DNA of 64,000 nt, from IMG/VR virus record IMGVR_UViG_3300022752_000023, positions 80,421 to 144,420 of that record; one strand, given 5' to 3'. Both the position numbers and the translations under genes were made by a program. The notes beneath the pieces are model-generated. The model was not told the DNA's origin and searched no databases. It saw only the letters and a list, made by a program, of their open reading frames with translations. How positions within the stretch are numbered: the first letter of the stretch is position 1; each line of letters starts with the position of its first letter. This document shows, one piece after another, positions 26,093-35,676 of this stretch. This DNA comes from a virus.

Positions 26093-29000
26093 TTACTTTC
26101 CGTAGTTTGCGCCGGTACCGCCAGCCATGTCGACCGCCGGCCCGTTATCTGGTGTATCTTCCATGCGATGGCCGGTGGCTGCCAGCACGGCCTCTGAGAG
26201 TCCGTGCAGCGTCAACGTACCGTTCACATTCATATCGCCGCCGCCGCCGCCCATGCCGCGCGCCGCTTGCGCGGAATCGTATTGCGAAATTGTGTCGCTA
26301 AGGTAGTTGTACCGGGCTTGGTCTTTGTCATCATCAAAATAGTCGCCGCCGCCGCGGATCCACCAGTGTTTTTTCTTTTTCTTTTCTAGCTCCGCAAGAC
26401 GCTGGCGCATATCTTGCACAGGTGTCTTTGTGTTTGCATCAAGCAACGCCTGTTCTGCAACCATGCGTGCGTGCGGTTTTTCAACAACCTGCGTTACCGA
26501 TCCATCCTCTGCTGTAACATTTACTTTTTTAGCGCCGCCGCGGTGACGAAACGCAGCTTTTTCTGCGTTTGTACCGTAACGTTCGACGTCCTGCTTGGCT
26601 TGCTCTTCTGTATATCCGGCGTTGTACGGGAGAAATACGCGTTCGTGCTGCGGGCGCCCGTCAGCAACGCCGTCTTTTACAGCGCCGCCGCGCAGCTCAC
26701 TAAGTGAAAAAGATTGTCCGGCGGCGTTACCCATCGCGTTATACGGATCATACACCGTGTATTGTTGCTCGTGCGCTTGCGATTTTATTGCGTCGCGGCG
26801 CGTTTGTAGTTCTTTTTTTCGTTCTTTATCTTCTGCGTTGTAATCCAACCAGTTATTTTTATTTCGTTCTTCAATTTGCGCTAACTCGGCGTCAATTTCG
26901 GCAATGGCGTCTGTACGTTTTTGAACGTGAGTTGTTACGGCGGCGGGTTTATCCGGCTGATTAGACGTCGGTGCGTGCCCCGAGCGATTTAGCTGCTGTA
27001 CCTGCTCTGGTGTAATGTTTTGCGACGAAACTCCCGCGCCTGTTTTACTTTCAGAAATGGCGGCATGAATTCGGCGCATGTTTGCAAGATCGTCGTCGGT
27101 CAGCCCTTTCATTTTTTTGACAAGCTCGGGCGGCGCGGACAGCGCTGTTTTAAACTGATCCATTGCGGTTTTTTGCGCTGCCGGATCCATTTTGTTGAAA
27201 AGTTTTACCGCGTCTGCCGCCGGCAGCGTTAGCAGTTGTTGTCTTTTTTCTTTGTCAGCAAACGCGGTCGCAAACGCTGCGCCCGTCGGATCTTTACCTA
27301 CTTCGTCTAATACCGCTTGCTGGTCTGCGGTAACTTTTTCAGTGGCAGAGGCGACACCTTGTCCGTGGGCACGTTTTGCTTCTTCAGCTATTTTTAACGC
27401 ACTGTTTGTTCGGCGCACGATAGCGTCTTTGTCGCTACCTAGAACAGCCGTTAACTGTTTACGCGCTTCCGCCTTGGCTGTCTCTGGATCCATACCCTCC
27501 ATAACAAATTGATCGGTCAACTGCTGCGTCATACGACTTGTCATTATCAGCGCGCGATCTTCATCGGATTTTCCAAGCGTATCGTCCATGTTTACGGCGA
27601 CGTTTGACACGGCGAGGCTGATCTGCCGCAAACGCCGTTTGCGTTGAGTCTCAAACTGCGAATCCGACATACCTTTTGGCCGCAGTTTTTCATACTCGGC
27701 TTTGTCGTAATTCTTTTCCAGCGCGTCGTAAATGTTTTTGCTGGCATCAGAGGCAACCCGATTTGTGGCTGCAGTTCCCCGTTTCTGCGCTTTTGCAACA
27801 TCAACCGGCGTCTGCTCTAAACCAGCGCCAGCCAGTCCGCCAATGTCGCGCGAGCCGCGGAGCGCTTGCGCGATACCACGCGCCTGCTCTTTTTTTTCCT
27901 CTGATAATCCACCCCACCCGTCCCACGCAGCTGACATCTGCTTTTCGAAATCTGTGCTGTCAGCGGCCAGCGCGGCAGAAGCAAACTTTTCGATCTGCGC
28001 AGTTGTTGCGCCGGCGCCCAGCGTCTGCTGCGCCATTGCTTTTGCTGCAACTTGTACGTCTTCAGCTTTACCGGTGTTATAGCCGCGTACAATCAGCTCT
28101 GCGCGGTTACGCTGCTGTTCGTTTTTTGCCCGTTCTGCGTCTGTGCTACCGGCGGCTGTATCTGCTGACTTCATCTTGGCCGCGCCGCGTAACTGCCCCA
28201 ACTCGTCAGCCGTTAGTTTCTTGCCGGGATCGACGCCGGCCATAATTTTGAGTTGCTTGGCTTCGTTTCCGTCCGGGTTCTTTTGCGCCGCGTCAGCCAA
28301 AGTATCGATTTGTTTTTCAGTAACGCTTGCCTGCGTATACATACGCGCTGCCGCTACAAGCCCTTCTTGCATGTCGGGCGCGTAGCTCTGCAGCAGCGAA
28401 TCTTCAGACGCGATTGCAAATAGGCGTTTGAGCGAGCCTTCTTGTATGCCGGCATTTTCGCTGGCTAGGTTTTCTAGTTCGTCGCCAAAGCGTTGCGCAA
28501 GCGTAGATTCTGTTCCGCGCCCCGCGAGTTTGAACCGGGCGGCGCGACGCTTATTCATTTCTTCTTTAACTGTGGCTTCGTCGGTAGCGCCCTGATGGTG
28601 CATTTGTTTATGCGCTTCGATAGACACGCCTGTGCGCTTCTGTGAACTAGCGCTCGTCTCGGAGTACGTCGCTAAAAGAGTGTCGCGGCGGTCTGATTCG
28701 TTTGCGCCGTAAAATGCGTTGAAGTATTGCTCGGCCATACGCTCGGCCGCCGCGCCTTTGAGCCCGCCGCCGGCGCTGCTTTTAAAGTACCGCACCAGCT
28801 CTTCTTTGCCACGCTTTTCAAGTGTCTTTACACGTTCTTCCGGCGTCATGTCGGCTGTTTCGTCCATCATGATGCCGGTCATTTTGGTAGCAAAACTCGT
28901 GGCAAGCGTGCTGTTGCGTGAGTGGAAATCTTCCTCCGACATACCAGACGGTTTTAATTTTTTGAACTCGTCGCTACCCATGCGATCGACAATAGCGCCG

Positions 29001-30766
29001 GCATGTGCTCGCGATAAATCCCGTTGCAGCTCAAAGCGTTGAGTTTTATATGCGTACCCAGCCTTCATGTATTCTTCTGTGCCGATCTGGTCCGTCATGT
29101 AAGCGCGGAATAACCGGTCATCTGCGCCGCTTTCGCGCGCCATGTTGTAGAGGCCCTGAACGCCTTGCTGCCCGGCCATCTCAGCGAGGTTAAACGTCTT
29201 ACCCTTGTATTCGTATTTGTCCTCTCCGCGTTGATATGCTTGCATCGCGGCGGCCAACTGCGTGTCTTTGTACTTATCTGGATTTTCAGACACGAGTCGA
29301 TTCATAGACGCTAGCGCGCGCCCGACAGACGAAGCGTCGCCGCGGGTAGACATAGCCGACATGCGGGCCTCGGCTTCGGCGCGGTTTAGCTTGCCAAAAC
29401 CGGGCTTTTCAAACACACCCGCGTCAGCCATGGCTTGCCCGCGCAATAGATCGCCGGCAAGCCCCTTTTCAGCTGTAACTTCCTGCAACCCCATACCGCG
29501 GGCCATGGCCTTCTTTTCGGCAGCAATGGCGTTCAAGTTTTGCAGGTCAGTATTTGTGTCGCGAGCGGCTAATCGAATTTCGCGCACTAGCGATTCAACT
29601 TTGCCGCCGCCCATACTACCCTGAGCGCCGTTTGTTAAATGTTGCAAATTAGCAATAAGTTGCTGAATCGGCGCATTTGGATTGCCATTGTCGCCAAAGA
29701 TTTCTCTGATCGCAGACACGGCGCCGTTGTATTCTTTAACGGCGCGCGACACGTTCTTTGCGTCCAGCGCGTTCGCTGCCAACCCAAAGCCGCTCATCTG
29801 CTCAATTTCTTCAGCAGATTTAGCGCGCGGATCTTTCGCTTGAAATTTATCGACTTCACTCAGTGTCGAGTCGAGGCGCTGCCGAAACGACGGGAGTTTG
29901 TCCGCCAGCATAATTTTTTGTTCTTCTTCGCTGGCGGATGCGTAAGCGGCGTCACGCGACATCAACTCCGAGTGCCCAAACTGTCTAGACAACTCGTTCA
30001 TTGTTTTGTCGTCGCGCTTAGTGCGGCTGATCGCTTTTACGCGGTCCGCTGCTGACAGCGCGCCAATGCTCTGCGGTAGGCGACCCTGCTGGAACAGAGT
30101 CTCCATCATCTCGCCGCTAGCCACCGCCCCGAACCCGTGCATTTCCCCGAGATTGGCATCTTCGCCGTACAGATTTTGATATACATTCTGCGAGAATTGC
30201 TTTAACGAGTCTGACGACATGCGCGGCCCTTGGCCGGCTGCGTCCGGTCTAAAAAAACCGATACGGTTGGTGGCCGCGGCGATCGCCGTCGGGTCGCCCC
30301 GGCGGCCAAACATAATACCTTCAAGGTTCTCGGCGCCGATCTGCGACGCGGCAAACTGTTTAAATATTGGGTTGTTTAATACGCGAGCGCCGATATTTGC
30401 ATGCTCGCGGTCTAGGTCTGTTACGGGTTGCCCGCCGTTAACAAGACGCTGCGCGCCAATTAACTTTTGCGCCACCTGCGAATTGCCGGCCATGTTCGCG
30501 GCTTCAATTGCCGCGACACCGTGACGCTGATAACGAGCGGCCGTGAACTGGTCCAGAAGGGCCTGCCCGGGCGCCTGATGCGCCAAAAACGCGTCCGGCC
30601 CGAACATGCTTTTTACCAGTCCGGGGGCGTACATGTTGGCCATATAGCCAAACGCGTCGTCTACGTGGGTGGCGTTTTGAAACGGAGAGTATACGGGCGG
30701 AGCGTATGGGTTACCCGTATAATTTTGCGTAAAGCCAGCGGCGTTTTGTGTGTGATATTGAGCCAT
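26093..30766 (-). CDS. Tail tape measure protein, 1557 aa
   Basis: It is the longest non-fibre gene in the window and lies after the two chaperone-like genes and before the tail hub genes, as tape measures do. The chain is almost entirely helical, rich in Ala, Glu, Lys and Gln, and low in bulky aromatics after the first 60 residues, with no cysteine noticed. The N-terminal 60 residues (YHTQNAAGFTQNYTGNPYAPPVYSPF) are unusual, polar and tyrosine/proline-rich. Near the C-terminus there are histidine/tyrosine-rich and glycine-rich segments (RGMGGGGGDMNVNGTLTL). Clear membrane helices were not noticed. Length would correspond to a tail in the range of 230 nm if 1.5 angstrom per residue applies; this is a rule of thumb. 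Confidence 0.8.
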   Translation of the reverse strand: MAQYHTQNAAGFTQNYTGNPYAPPVYSPFQNATHVDDAFGYMANMYAPGLVKSMFGPDAFLAHQAPGQALLDQFTAARYQRHGVAAIEAANMAGNSQVAQKLIGAQRLVNGGQPVTDLDREHANIGARVLNNPIFKQFAASQIGAENLEGIMFGRRGDPTAIAAATNRIGFFRPDAAGQGPRMSSDSLKQFSQNVYQNLYGEDANLGEMHGFGAVASGEMMETLFQQGRLPQSIGALSAADRVKAISRTKRDDKTMNELSRQFGHSELMSRDAAYASASEEEQKIMLADKLPSFRQRLDSTLSEVDKFQAKDPRAKSAEEIEQMSGFGLAANALDAKNVSRAVKEYNGAVSAIREIFGDNGNPNAPIQQLIANLQHLTNGAQGSMGGGKVESLVREIRLAARDTNTDLQNLNAIAAEKKAMARGMGLQEVTAEKGLAGDLLRGQAMADAGVFEKPGFGKLNRAEAEARMSAMSTRGDASSVGRALASMNRLVSENPDKYKDTQLAAAMQAYQRGEDKYEYKGKTFNLAEMAGQQGVQGLYNMARESGADDRLFRAYMTDQIGTEEYMKAGYAYKTQRFELQRDLSRAHAGAIVDRMGSDEFKKLKPSGMSEEDFHSRNSTLATSFATKMTGIMMDETADMTPEERVKTLEKRGKEELVRYFKSSAGGGLKGAAAERMAEQYFNAFYGANESDRRDTLLATYSETSASSQKRTGVSIEAHKQMHHQGATDEATVKEEMNKRRAARFKLAGRGTESTLAQRFGDELENLASENAGIQEGSLKRLFAIASEDSLLQSYAPDMQEGLVAAARMYTQASVTEKQIDTLADAAQKNPDGNEAKQLKIMAGVDPGKKLTADELGQLRGAAKMKSADTAAGSTDAERAKNEQQRNRAELIVRGYNTGKAEDVQVAAKAMAQQTLGAGATTAQIEKFASAALAADSTDFEKQMSAAWDGWGGLSEEKKEQARGIAQALRGSRDIGGLAGAGLEQTPVDVAKAQKRGTAATNRVASDASKNIYDALEKNYDKAEYEKLRPKGMSDSQFETQRKRRLRQISLAVSNVAVNMDDTLGKSDEDRALIMTSRMTQQLTDQFVMEGMDPETAKAEARKQLTAVLGSDKDAIVRRTNSALKIAEEAKRAHGQGVASATEKVTADQQAVLDEVGKDPTGAAFATAFADKEKRQQLLTLPAADAVKLFNKMDPAAQKTAMDQFKTALSAPPELVKKMKGLTDDDLANMRRIHAAISESKTGAGVSSQNITPEQVQQLNRSGHAPTSNQPDKPAAVTTHVQKRTDAIAEIDAELAQIEERNKNNWLDYNAEDKERKKELQTRRDAIKSQAHEQQYTVYDPYNAMGNAAGQSFSLSELRGGAVKDGVADGRPQHERVFLPYNAGYTEEQAKQDVERYGTNAEKAAFRHRGGAKKVNVTAEDGSVTQVVEKPHARMVAEQALLDANTKTPVQDMRQRLAELEKKKKKHWWIRGGGDYFDDDKDQARYNYLSDTISQYDSAQAARGMGGGGGDMNVNGTLTLHGLSEAVLAATGHRMEDTPDNGPAVDMAGGTGANYGK

Positions 30767-30775
30767 ACGCCACCG

Positions 30776-31159
30776 TTATTTTCCGCCATTCAGTTCTTTG
30801 TATCGTTCAATAAGTTCCTGCGCTGATTTATCAGCTATTATAGCTTTTTTGGGGCTCGCTTTTGGTGTGTCTTTTGCTGCGTCTTTCTGCTCTTCTTTTG
30901 TATGATCCCACGGAAAAAGCGCAGTTTGAATATTTTCTAACAGTTCGATTGCTCTCGTTTTGGCGTTACCAAAACTCTCTTCGGTCAGGCTGCCGTGCGC
31001 GACAAGAGCGAGCCAGTGCCTGTGAGCTGCTTGCATGAGTTCATAATTTTCTCGTCGCGCCATTTCTGTAAGCGTTAACAGGTGCTTTATTCGCCATTGT
31101 CTATTTTTGGGATCGGCACCGGTGTAATCAATCACACCGGAAACGGCAGCCCGCACCAT
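30776..31159 (-). CDS. Putative tail assembly chaperone, second part (GT-like), 127 aa
   Basis: Helical, charged protein directly upstream of the tape measure, the classic place for tail assembly chaperones. The frame is open from 31195 and lies in -1 relative to the preceding gene; either ATG 31159 (chosen), TTG 31186, or frameshifting from the preceding gene could start it. There is no convincing ribosome binding site at either internal start. The first part is AVSGVIDYTGADPKNRQW and HLLTLTEMARREN; the C-terminal part is lysine-rich (KEEQKDAAKDTPKASPKK). If fused with the 329-residue protein it would give one of two ratio-controlled products, as lambda G and GT. Function is inferred from position. 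Confidence 0.6.
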   Translation of the reverse strand: MVRAAVSGVIDYTGADPKNRQWRIKHLLTLTEMARRENYELMQAAHRHWLALVAHGSLTEESFGNAKTRAIELLENIQTALFPWDHTKEEQKDAAKDTPKASPKKAIIADKSAQELIERYKELNGGK

Positions 31160-31167
31160 AAAGGCTG

Positions 31168-32157
31168 CTACCCGATCCCGTTCCAAAAACTTGGTTCAAG
31201 CGCCATAGCTTCCATCGCTTCAACCAGACGCTGAAACTTGCGCAAGTGCGTAGCAGCCAAACGCCGCGTTACTTCATGCGAAAGCGCTTTACTATGCACA
31301 AATTCTCGCGCCGCCGGAAGCGCTGTTTGGTTGGGCTTATCTGGGTTAAGCTCGATCTTGAAATCGCTCAGCTGCGGCACAATAACAAGCGGCTTTCCGT
31401 TGGCGTCGTAGACCGCGGCGAGCGAGCAGGCCATGCGGTATTCGAACAGCCGTAGAAACCACTCAGCTTCTGACAGGATCAGGCCGTCATTCTGGTCAAG
31501 CAGCAACTGACGCTGCACGTCGAAATTTTCGTCGGCCAGCATACTGCGGAATTCCAACACAATCTTGCCGCCCATTAACTCAAACCTGCGTGTAAACCGC
31601 GCGCCGCCAAGAATCGTGACGAGAAAGTCTTCTTTATCGCGGTCCGTTACTTCGACGTCGAATTTCTGCTGCATATCCCAGCCGCAGCGCGGGCAGAACG
31701 GCAGAAGGGCCATCGGCGGCACGATGTTCTCTTCTGGCGCCACGGGAGCTTCGGGTACGGGCGTCTCTGGCGCTACCGTGTTCGCTGCGGGGCCAGCGTT
31801 TTCTGTTGCCGGTGCTTCTCTGTCGTCGATGATTTCGGTATCTTGCAGCTGTGCGTACATCTCACGCACGCTATCCGGCATGTTTGCTGTTTCTTCTTCA
31901 AACTGTTCTTTCTGCGCTTTTTTCTTGGCCACTTCTTTTGCCTCGCGCAGCATGGTTTTGATATTTTCAACATCCTCTTCTTTCATCGCGTCTTTGTCGA
32001 TGAGGACGTCTACGCGTGAGGTCGGCGGCAGTGTGTCTTTAATCCGCAGCATAAGCGGTCCAAGCTCGGCGGGAATTGGATCGTCTTTGCGCCAGCCGAA
32101 CTGCTCTAGCGTTTTCTTTGTGAAGTCCGATACGTAAACGTTTTCAACCAGTTCCAT
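31168..32157 (-). CDS. Putative tail assembly chaperone, first part (G-like), with CxxC motif, 329 aa
   Basis: An AAGGAGC ribosome binding site precedes ATG 32157. N-terminal 90 residues are polar with a lysine-rich part (REAKEVAKKKAQKEQFEEE), residues about 115-145 are proline/alanine-rich, then PFCPRCGWDMQQKFDVEV at about 153-170 carries a CxxC half-site. A helical C-terminal half follows (LSHEVTRRLAATHLRKFQRLVEAMEAM). The short CxxC half-site is similar to zinc ribbons used by tail chaperone-like or viral proteins, but a second CxxC is absent. The gene ends at TAG 31168-31170, 30 bases after the -1 frame opens, with a run of five T between (31185-31189). Confidence 0.6.
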   Translation of the reverse strand: MELVENVYVSDFTKKTLEQFGWRKDDPIPAELGPLMLRIKDTLPPTSRVDVLIDKDAMKEEDVENIKTMLREAKEVAKKKAQKEQFEEETANMPDSVREMYAQLQDTEIIDDREAPATENAGPAANTVAPETPVPEAPVAPEENIVPPMALLPFCPRCGWDMQQKFDVEVTDRDKEDFLVTILGGARFTRRFELMGGKIVLEFRSMLADENFDVQRQLLLDQNDGLILSEAEWFLRLFEYRMACSLAAVYDANGKPLVIVPQLSDFKIELNPDKPNQTALPAAREFVHSKALSHEVTRRLAATHLRKFQRLVEAMEAMALEPSFWNGIG

Positions 32158-32171
32158 AATCAGCTCCTTCG

Positions 32172-35057
32172 TTACTTTCGCGGGATGATAGGATAGTTAC
32201 CGTTGATGATCTTTGGCTTGTTGGGTTTGAATTCCGGTTTTTCGTATTCAGACGAAAGATTGGGTGCCGTGCCGCGAGACTGGTCAATATAGCCGTCTTC
32301 AATCTGCACGATTTTGAAATCTTGTTCGACGTACGCTGGCTCAGAGTTAAGCCACTTGTCGCCGGGAAACGGAAAGGTTTTGCCGCACGACTTAGCGATA
32401 ACTGGCCGCTCGGTCCATTTGTCGTCACTCTTTCCACCTAGCCGCGCCATTTGCTGCCACCGATCCTCGTAAAGCATGAAGTCTGGAATCTTGTAATCTT
32501 CGTCGCGCCGAAACGAGAACTCAATAACGTTAATAGTCTTATTGTTACCGGCGCGTTTTTCTTTGTACCAAAGTTCTTGTAGTTTTTGTTCGTCAATATC
32601 GTTGCCCACTTGTGGAACGTCGTTGTCGATGAGTTGTTCAAAAATATCGACGATTGTGCGGACCTGCGCGGCGCCGTCATCGTCGAGCGGGCCGACGAGC
32701 GGAAAAGACATTTTGCCCGCACGTTCTGTCAGAATATGACCTTTACCAACTAAAATGTCTTTAGTGGTCATAATGTGTCCGCCAACAAAGACATCGCCGT
32801 CGGTACCAATCGGCCCGCAAAGCAGTGTTTGTTCTGACCGGAACATGTTTGCCTTATTTGTTCCGCCGATTTTTTGTCCGCCAAAAAAGTGATAAATTTC
32901 GCCGGCTTCTTTTAAATAGCTGTAAAAGTTTTGTGATTTTGTAATAAGGTCTTTTTCGCCCATAGCTGCGTCGAGCACGATGTCGCCGGGTTTAATGTTG
33001 CCGCCACCCGTGCGCATATAAATCTGGTGCGCTAGCCCCACTACGTTCGAGTACGGCGCCCGAGCAACCACGCCAGCGAACTTGATCTGGTCGCCGCACT
33101 GCTCGAAGTCGTACTCGATGGTTTTGCCGCGCGATTCCAGTAGAATGCCGCCCTCGCGATCTGACGTTTCGTTACCGGCGAACACCAGTACGTTGCGCTC
33201 GGCTTTGATGCGGACGTTCTTCTCTGTCGCGGATACGTCGACGCTTTTGTTTGCGCGCAGAATGACGTCGTTACCGCCCCACGCTTGCACGTCGCGGCCG
33301 CCTTTGAGCCACACGTCGCCCGGGGCCGAAATGATTACACACCCGGCTACCATTCGGATCTCGCCGCCATATCCGTCACCAATGACTACGCCGCCGTCCT
33401 CAAGCAACGAGATATACGACTCTTGTTCGTAAAACTTCTGCTCGTTGTAGCGATGGTCGATCTTCCATTCTTTCGGCGTCGGCTCTTTTAGGTACATCGA
33501 GCCTTTGAGCTGACTAAACTCAGGAATCTTTTGATTAACGTCGGCGTAGCCTTCTTGCCGCAGTTCTTGCTCTTCCCACGTCTTGTAATCTTTTTCGTGC
33601 CAGTAGAACGGGTGTAAACCGGCGTAATTAAACAAGTAGCCGTGGAGATCTAGTACAGCCGTGGCGCGCTGCATGTTCGGCCACTTGCTGTCGGTGGTTT
33701 TGATATCACCGGTGATTTTATGGTCTGGGCCGCTGCCGTACATACTAGCGGCTTTATAGTTCGTTTCGGCGTCGTCACCTTCGCCAGACTCGGGTCTGCG
33801 GAGACGTTGCGGCATGGGCAGTAGAATGCGTTTAGATAACACAATGCCCTTAGACGACGTAATGAACCGCCGACCGTCCAACGCAGTGTTGTCTTCTTGT
33901 AATCCGTATACGGGTTTTTCTTTGTGTTCTTTTTCTTTGCTGCCGCCACCGCAATCTGGCGTGAAACCGTCTTTGCCGCGAATACTAGATTCGTACGGTT
34001 TGATCGCTTCGCCTGCGTCCCCGGGTTTATACGTCCAGCGCTGCACGCCTTTCGGCGGCGCGTGCGTAATTGTGCGCGCGCCTTGGCCTAAATACCCAAA
34101 GAATTTTTGCGTGCGGTGATATGGCTGTTGAAACTCGTTTTTATTTTCCCAATGCGTGTAATAGGGCACGCCAAGCGGGCACTGATAATCTTTCGGCTGA
34201 AACTCTTGCACCATCGGCATGCCGGGTTCAATCATTCCGGCGGCTTCCCACGGATACGGCGAGTACCCTGTGCTGTCATTGCACTCAGCCTGATCCATGT
34301 AGGAGTCGCGCTCGCTGCCGGCCGTCCAAACCTGCATGTTGTAACCAGCCACGCGCAACATCTGATCGTGGTAAAAACCGTACACGCCGCAAAACTCGTT
34401 AATCGAGGCGCGAAACATAAAGTCGTCGAGGGTAATGCCAGCGCCTGTGGTTGTCATGGCGCCCCACTCGCTGGCTAATGTGGCGTCCCACGGGCGCCAG
34501 CACGACCAGTCGACCATCTGACCGTTTAGCTTCTCTTTGATGTATTTTTTCTGACAGTCATCTACCCGTTTACGGCTAGCCTGCGAGATGTAGTCGTGAT
34601 AGGCGCGCTTGCCGATATCTAAAACGCTCGGGACACAGCCAACGATATACGCCTGCCCAAGCCTGTCATGAATCATGACTACAACGGGCGTACCGGGAGC
34701 GTACGTGTTAATAGCCGACGCCCCGAAACACACCTGACTCGTCGTTGAAAGCGCGGACGCAATAATCGGCGCGCGCGACTTCTCGACAAACACCTTGTAG
34801 CAATTGGCGATTGCCGTGCCGTCGACGATCAGACCGGTGCAGAGCCGGCCGGTGTCTTGAAAGCCGGCTTTATACCCGTGTAATTTAGAGAACGGGTCTG
34901 AGACAGCCTGCACCTGCGCGCCGTAAGCGGCTGTTCCGGTGCGGCTAGATGATAGTTTTTGTGCTACAAGCCGGGCGGCCTGTCCGAGATCGTAGGAATG
35001 TTGCTGCCCGGTTTGTGGTGTATTACTGACCGGTTTACCCGGCGGGGTAACTCCCAT
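32172..35057 (-). CDS. Tail spike (gp5/VgrG-like) with C-terminal beta-helix, 961 aa
   Basis: The N-terminal 160 residues contain an OB-like strand pattern (GTPVVVMIHDRLGQAYIVGCV) as in gp5/VgrG and phage spike proteins. The middle is long and contains several Trp/Tyr-rich parts. Residues about 550-640 show a run of short repeats (GGVVIGDGYGGEIRMVAG, CVIISAPGDVWLKGGRDVQ, GGNDVILRANKSVDVSATEKNVRI) typical of a triple-stranded beta-helix. The chain continues for some 320 residues after that. An upstream TTG start at 35072 is possible; ATG 35057 is preferred because GGTGG lies 8 bases before it. Its place just after the tube gene fits the membrane-puncturing tip. A lysozyme domain is not apparent. 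Confidence 0.75.
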   Translation of the reverse strand: MGVTPPGKPVSNTPQTGQQHSYDLGQAARLVAQKLSSSRTGTAAYGAQVQAVSDPFSKLHGYKAGFQDTGRLCTGLIVDGTAIANCYKVFVEKSRAPIIASALSTTSQVCFGASAINTYAPGTPVVVMIHDRLGQAYIVGCVPSVLDIGKRAYHDYISQASRKRVDDCQKKYIKEKLNGQMVDWSCWRPWDATLASEWGAMTTTGAGITLDDFMFRASINEFCGVYGFYHDQMLRVAGYNMQVWTAGSERDSYMDQAECNDSTGYSPYPWEAAGMIEPGMPMVQEFQPKDYQCPLGVPYYTHWENKNEFQQPYHRTQKFFGYLGQGARTITHAPPKGVQRWTYKPGDAGEAIKPYESSIRGKDGFTPDCGGGSKEKEHKEKPVYGLQEDNTALDGRRFITSSKGIVLSKRILLPMPQRLRRPESGEGDDAETNYKAASMYGSGPDHKITGDIKTTDSKWPNMQRATAVLDLHGYLFNYAGLHPFYWHEKDYKTWEEQELRQEGYADVNQKIPEFSQLKGSMYLKEPTPKEWKIDHRYNEQKFYEQESYISLLEDGGVVIGDGYGGEIRMVAGCVIISAPGDVWLKGGRDVQAWGGNDVILRANKSVDVSATEKNVRIKAERNVLVFAGNETSDREGGILLESRGKTIEYDFEQCGDQIKFAGVVARAPYSNVVGLAHQIYMRTGGGNIKPGDIVLDAAMGEKDLITKSQNFYSYLKEAGEIYHFFGGQKIGGTNKANMFRSEQTLLCGPIGTDGDVFVGGHIMTTKDILVGKGHILTERAGKMSFPLVGPLDDDGAAQVRTIVDIFEQLIDNDVPQVGNDIDEQKLQELWYKEKRAGNNKTINVIEFSFRRDEDYKIPDFMLYEDRWQQMARLGGKSDDKWTERPVIAKSCGKTFPFPGDKWLNSEPAYVEQDFKIVQIEDGYIDQSRGTAPNLSSEYEKPEFKPNKPKIINGNYPIIPRK

Positions 35058-35072
35058 TTTATTTGCCACCAA

Positions 35073-35183
35073 ATAGGTGTGGTTACGGGCATTACGCCCA
35101 AGGCTTTGCAGCCTAATACCATAAGCGGCGGCTGCGTTTTGCGCAACCGCCGCTTACTTAATTGCCTATATTACCGACTAGAA
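35073..35183 (-). promoter_or_regulatory. Structured gap between tube and spike genes
   Basis: This 111-base gap is the longest within the tail core. It contains a strong stem at 35123-35155, a 5-bp stem AGGCT/AGCCT at 35101-35114, and a GGGC/GCCC stem near 35087-35099. No gene is present. It is the natural place for partial termination or processing that would lower spike and downstream expression relative to tube and sheath. Confidence 0.5.
35123..35155 (-). terminator. 14-bp GC-rich hairpin after the tail tube gene
   Basis: Stem AAGCGGCGG-T-TGCG with CGCA-G-CCGCCGCTT, loop CAAAA. One pair is U-G in the minus-strand RNA and A-C in the plus strand, so it folds best in the operon transcript. 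It lies 28 bases after the tube stop. No U-tract follows on the minus strand, so it may be a processing or RNA-stabilising element, or a factor-dependent terminator, rather than a simple intrinsic one. Confidence 0.5.
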
Positions 35184-35627
35184 TCACTCGTCTTCAAGAT
35201 CCGAGAAGATGAAGCCGAGATTTTCCGTCAGCACAATTTCCTGCGCTGTAATGCTGGCGCCGATCGACGTGAGCGTGGCGTCAAGCATTGTGTACTTTCG
35301 CTTGGCTTTCGAGCACTTCGGTCCGCCGCGGCCGGTAGCGTTTAACACGAGCTTGTCGGGGGAGCACATGTTGCCAAACTTTTTAATGAGTTGACGCATG
35401 GCGGTGTTACCACCAACCACGCGACTCATCTGGCACTGGCCCTGACGCCGGTTACCGACGTAGTACACATTATTCGAACCAATCTCGTACAGCATGTTCA
35501 CTGTGCGGTTGCACGTGAATTGAACCTGCTGTACAAGCACCGCCTTTTGGCCGCCCAGCGTAAGCTCTAAATCTTCCGCGCGGAACGAACCAACGTGCGT
35601 CTGCTTATTTCCGAAACTAGCTGGCAT
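35184..35627 (-). CDS. Tail tube protein, 147 aa
   Basis: The tail tube is the hexameric inner conduit of a contractile tail. The size fits the gp19/FI-like family (about 140-170 residues), and it comes immediately after the sheath in the order sheath, tube, tip as in other myoviruses. The chain is beta-rich, with strands LELTLGGQKAVLVQQVQFTC, INMLYEIGSN-like and ITAQEIVLTENLGFIFSD. There are four cysteines. The ribosome binding site AGGTGAG lies 5 bases before ATG 35627. The stop at 35184 is followed by the structured gap before the spike gene. Confidence 0.8.
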   Translation of the reverse strand: MPASFGNKQTHVGSFRAEDLELTLGGQKAVLVQQVQFTCNRTVNMLYEIGSNNVYYVGNRRQGQCQMSRVVGGNTAMRQLIKKFGNMCSPDKLVLNATGRGGPKCSKAKRKYTMLDATLTSIGASITAQEIVLTENLGFIFSDLEDE

Positions 35628-35676
35628 AGCTCACCTAACCTTTGTTGTGTGTGTGCTTTACTTTTGGTTAATTCCG

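Noticed and set aside
32144-32437. 97-residue minus-strand frame overlapping the spike gene end
   Set aside because: Lies inside the spike gene in another frame, with serine/arginine-rich shadow composition and no ribosome binding site.
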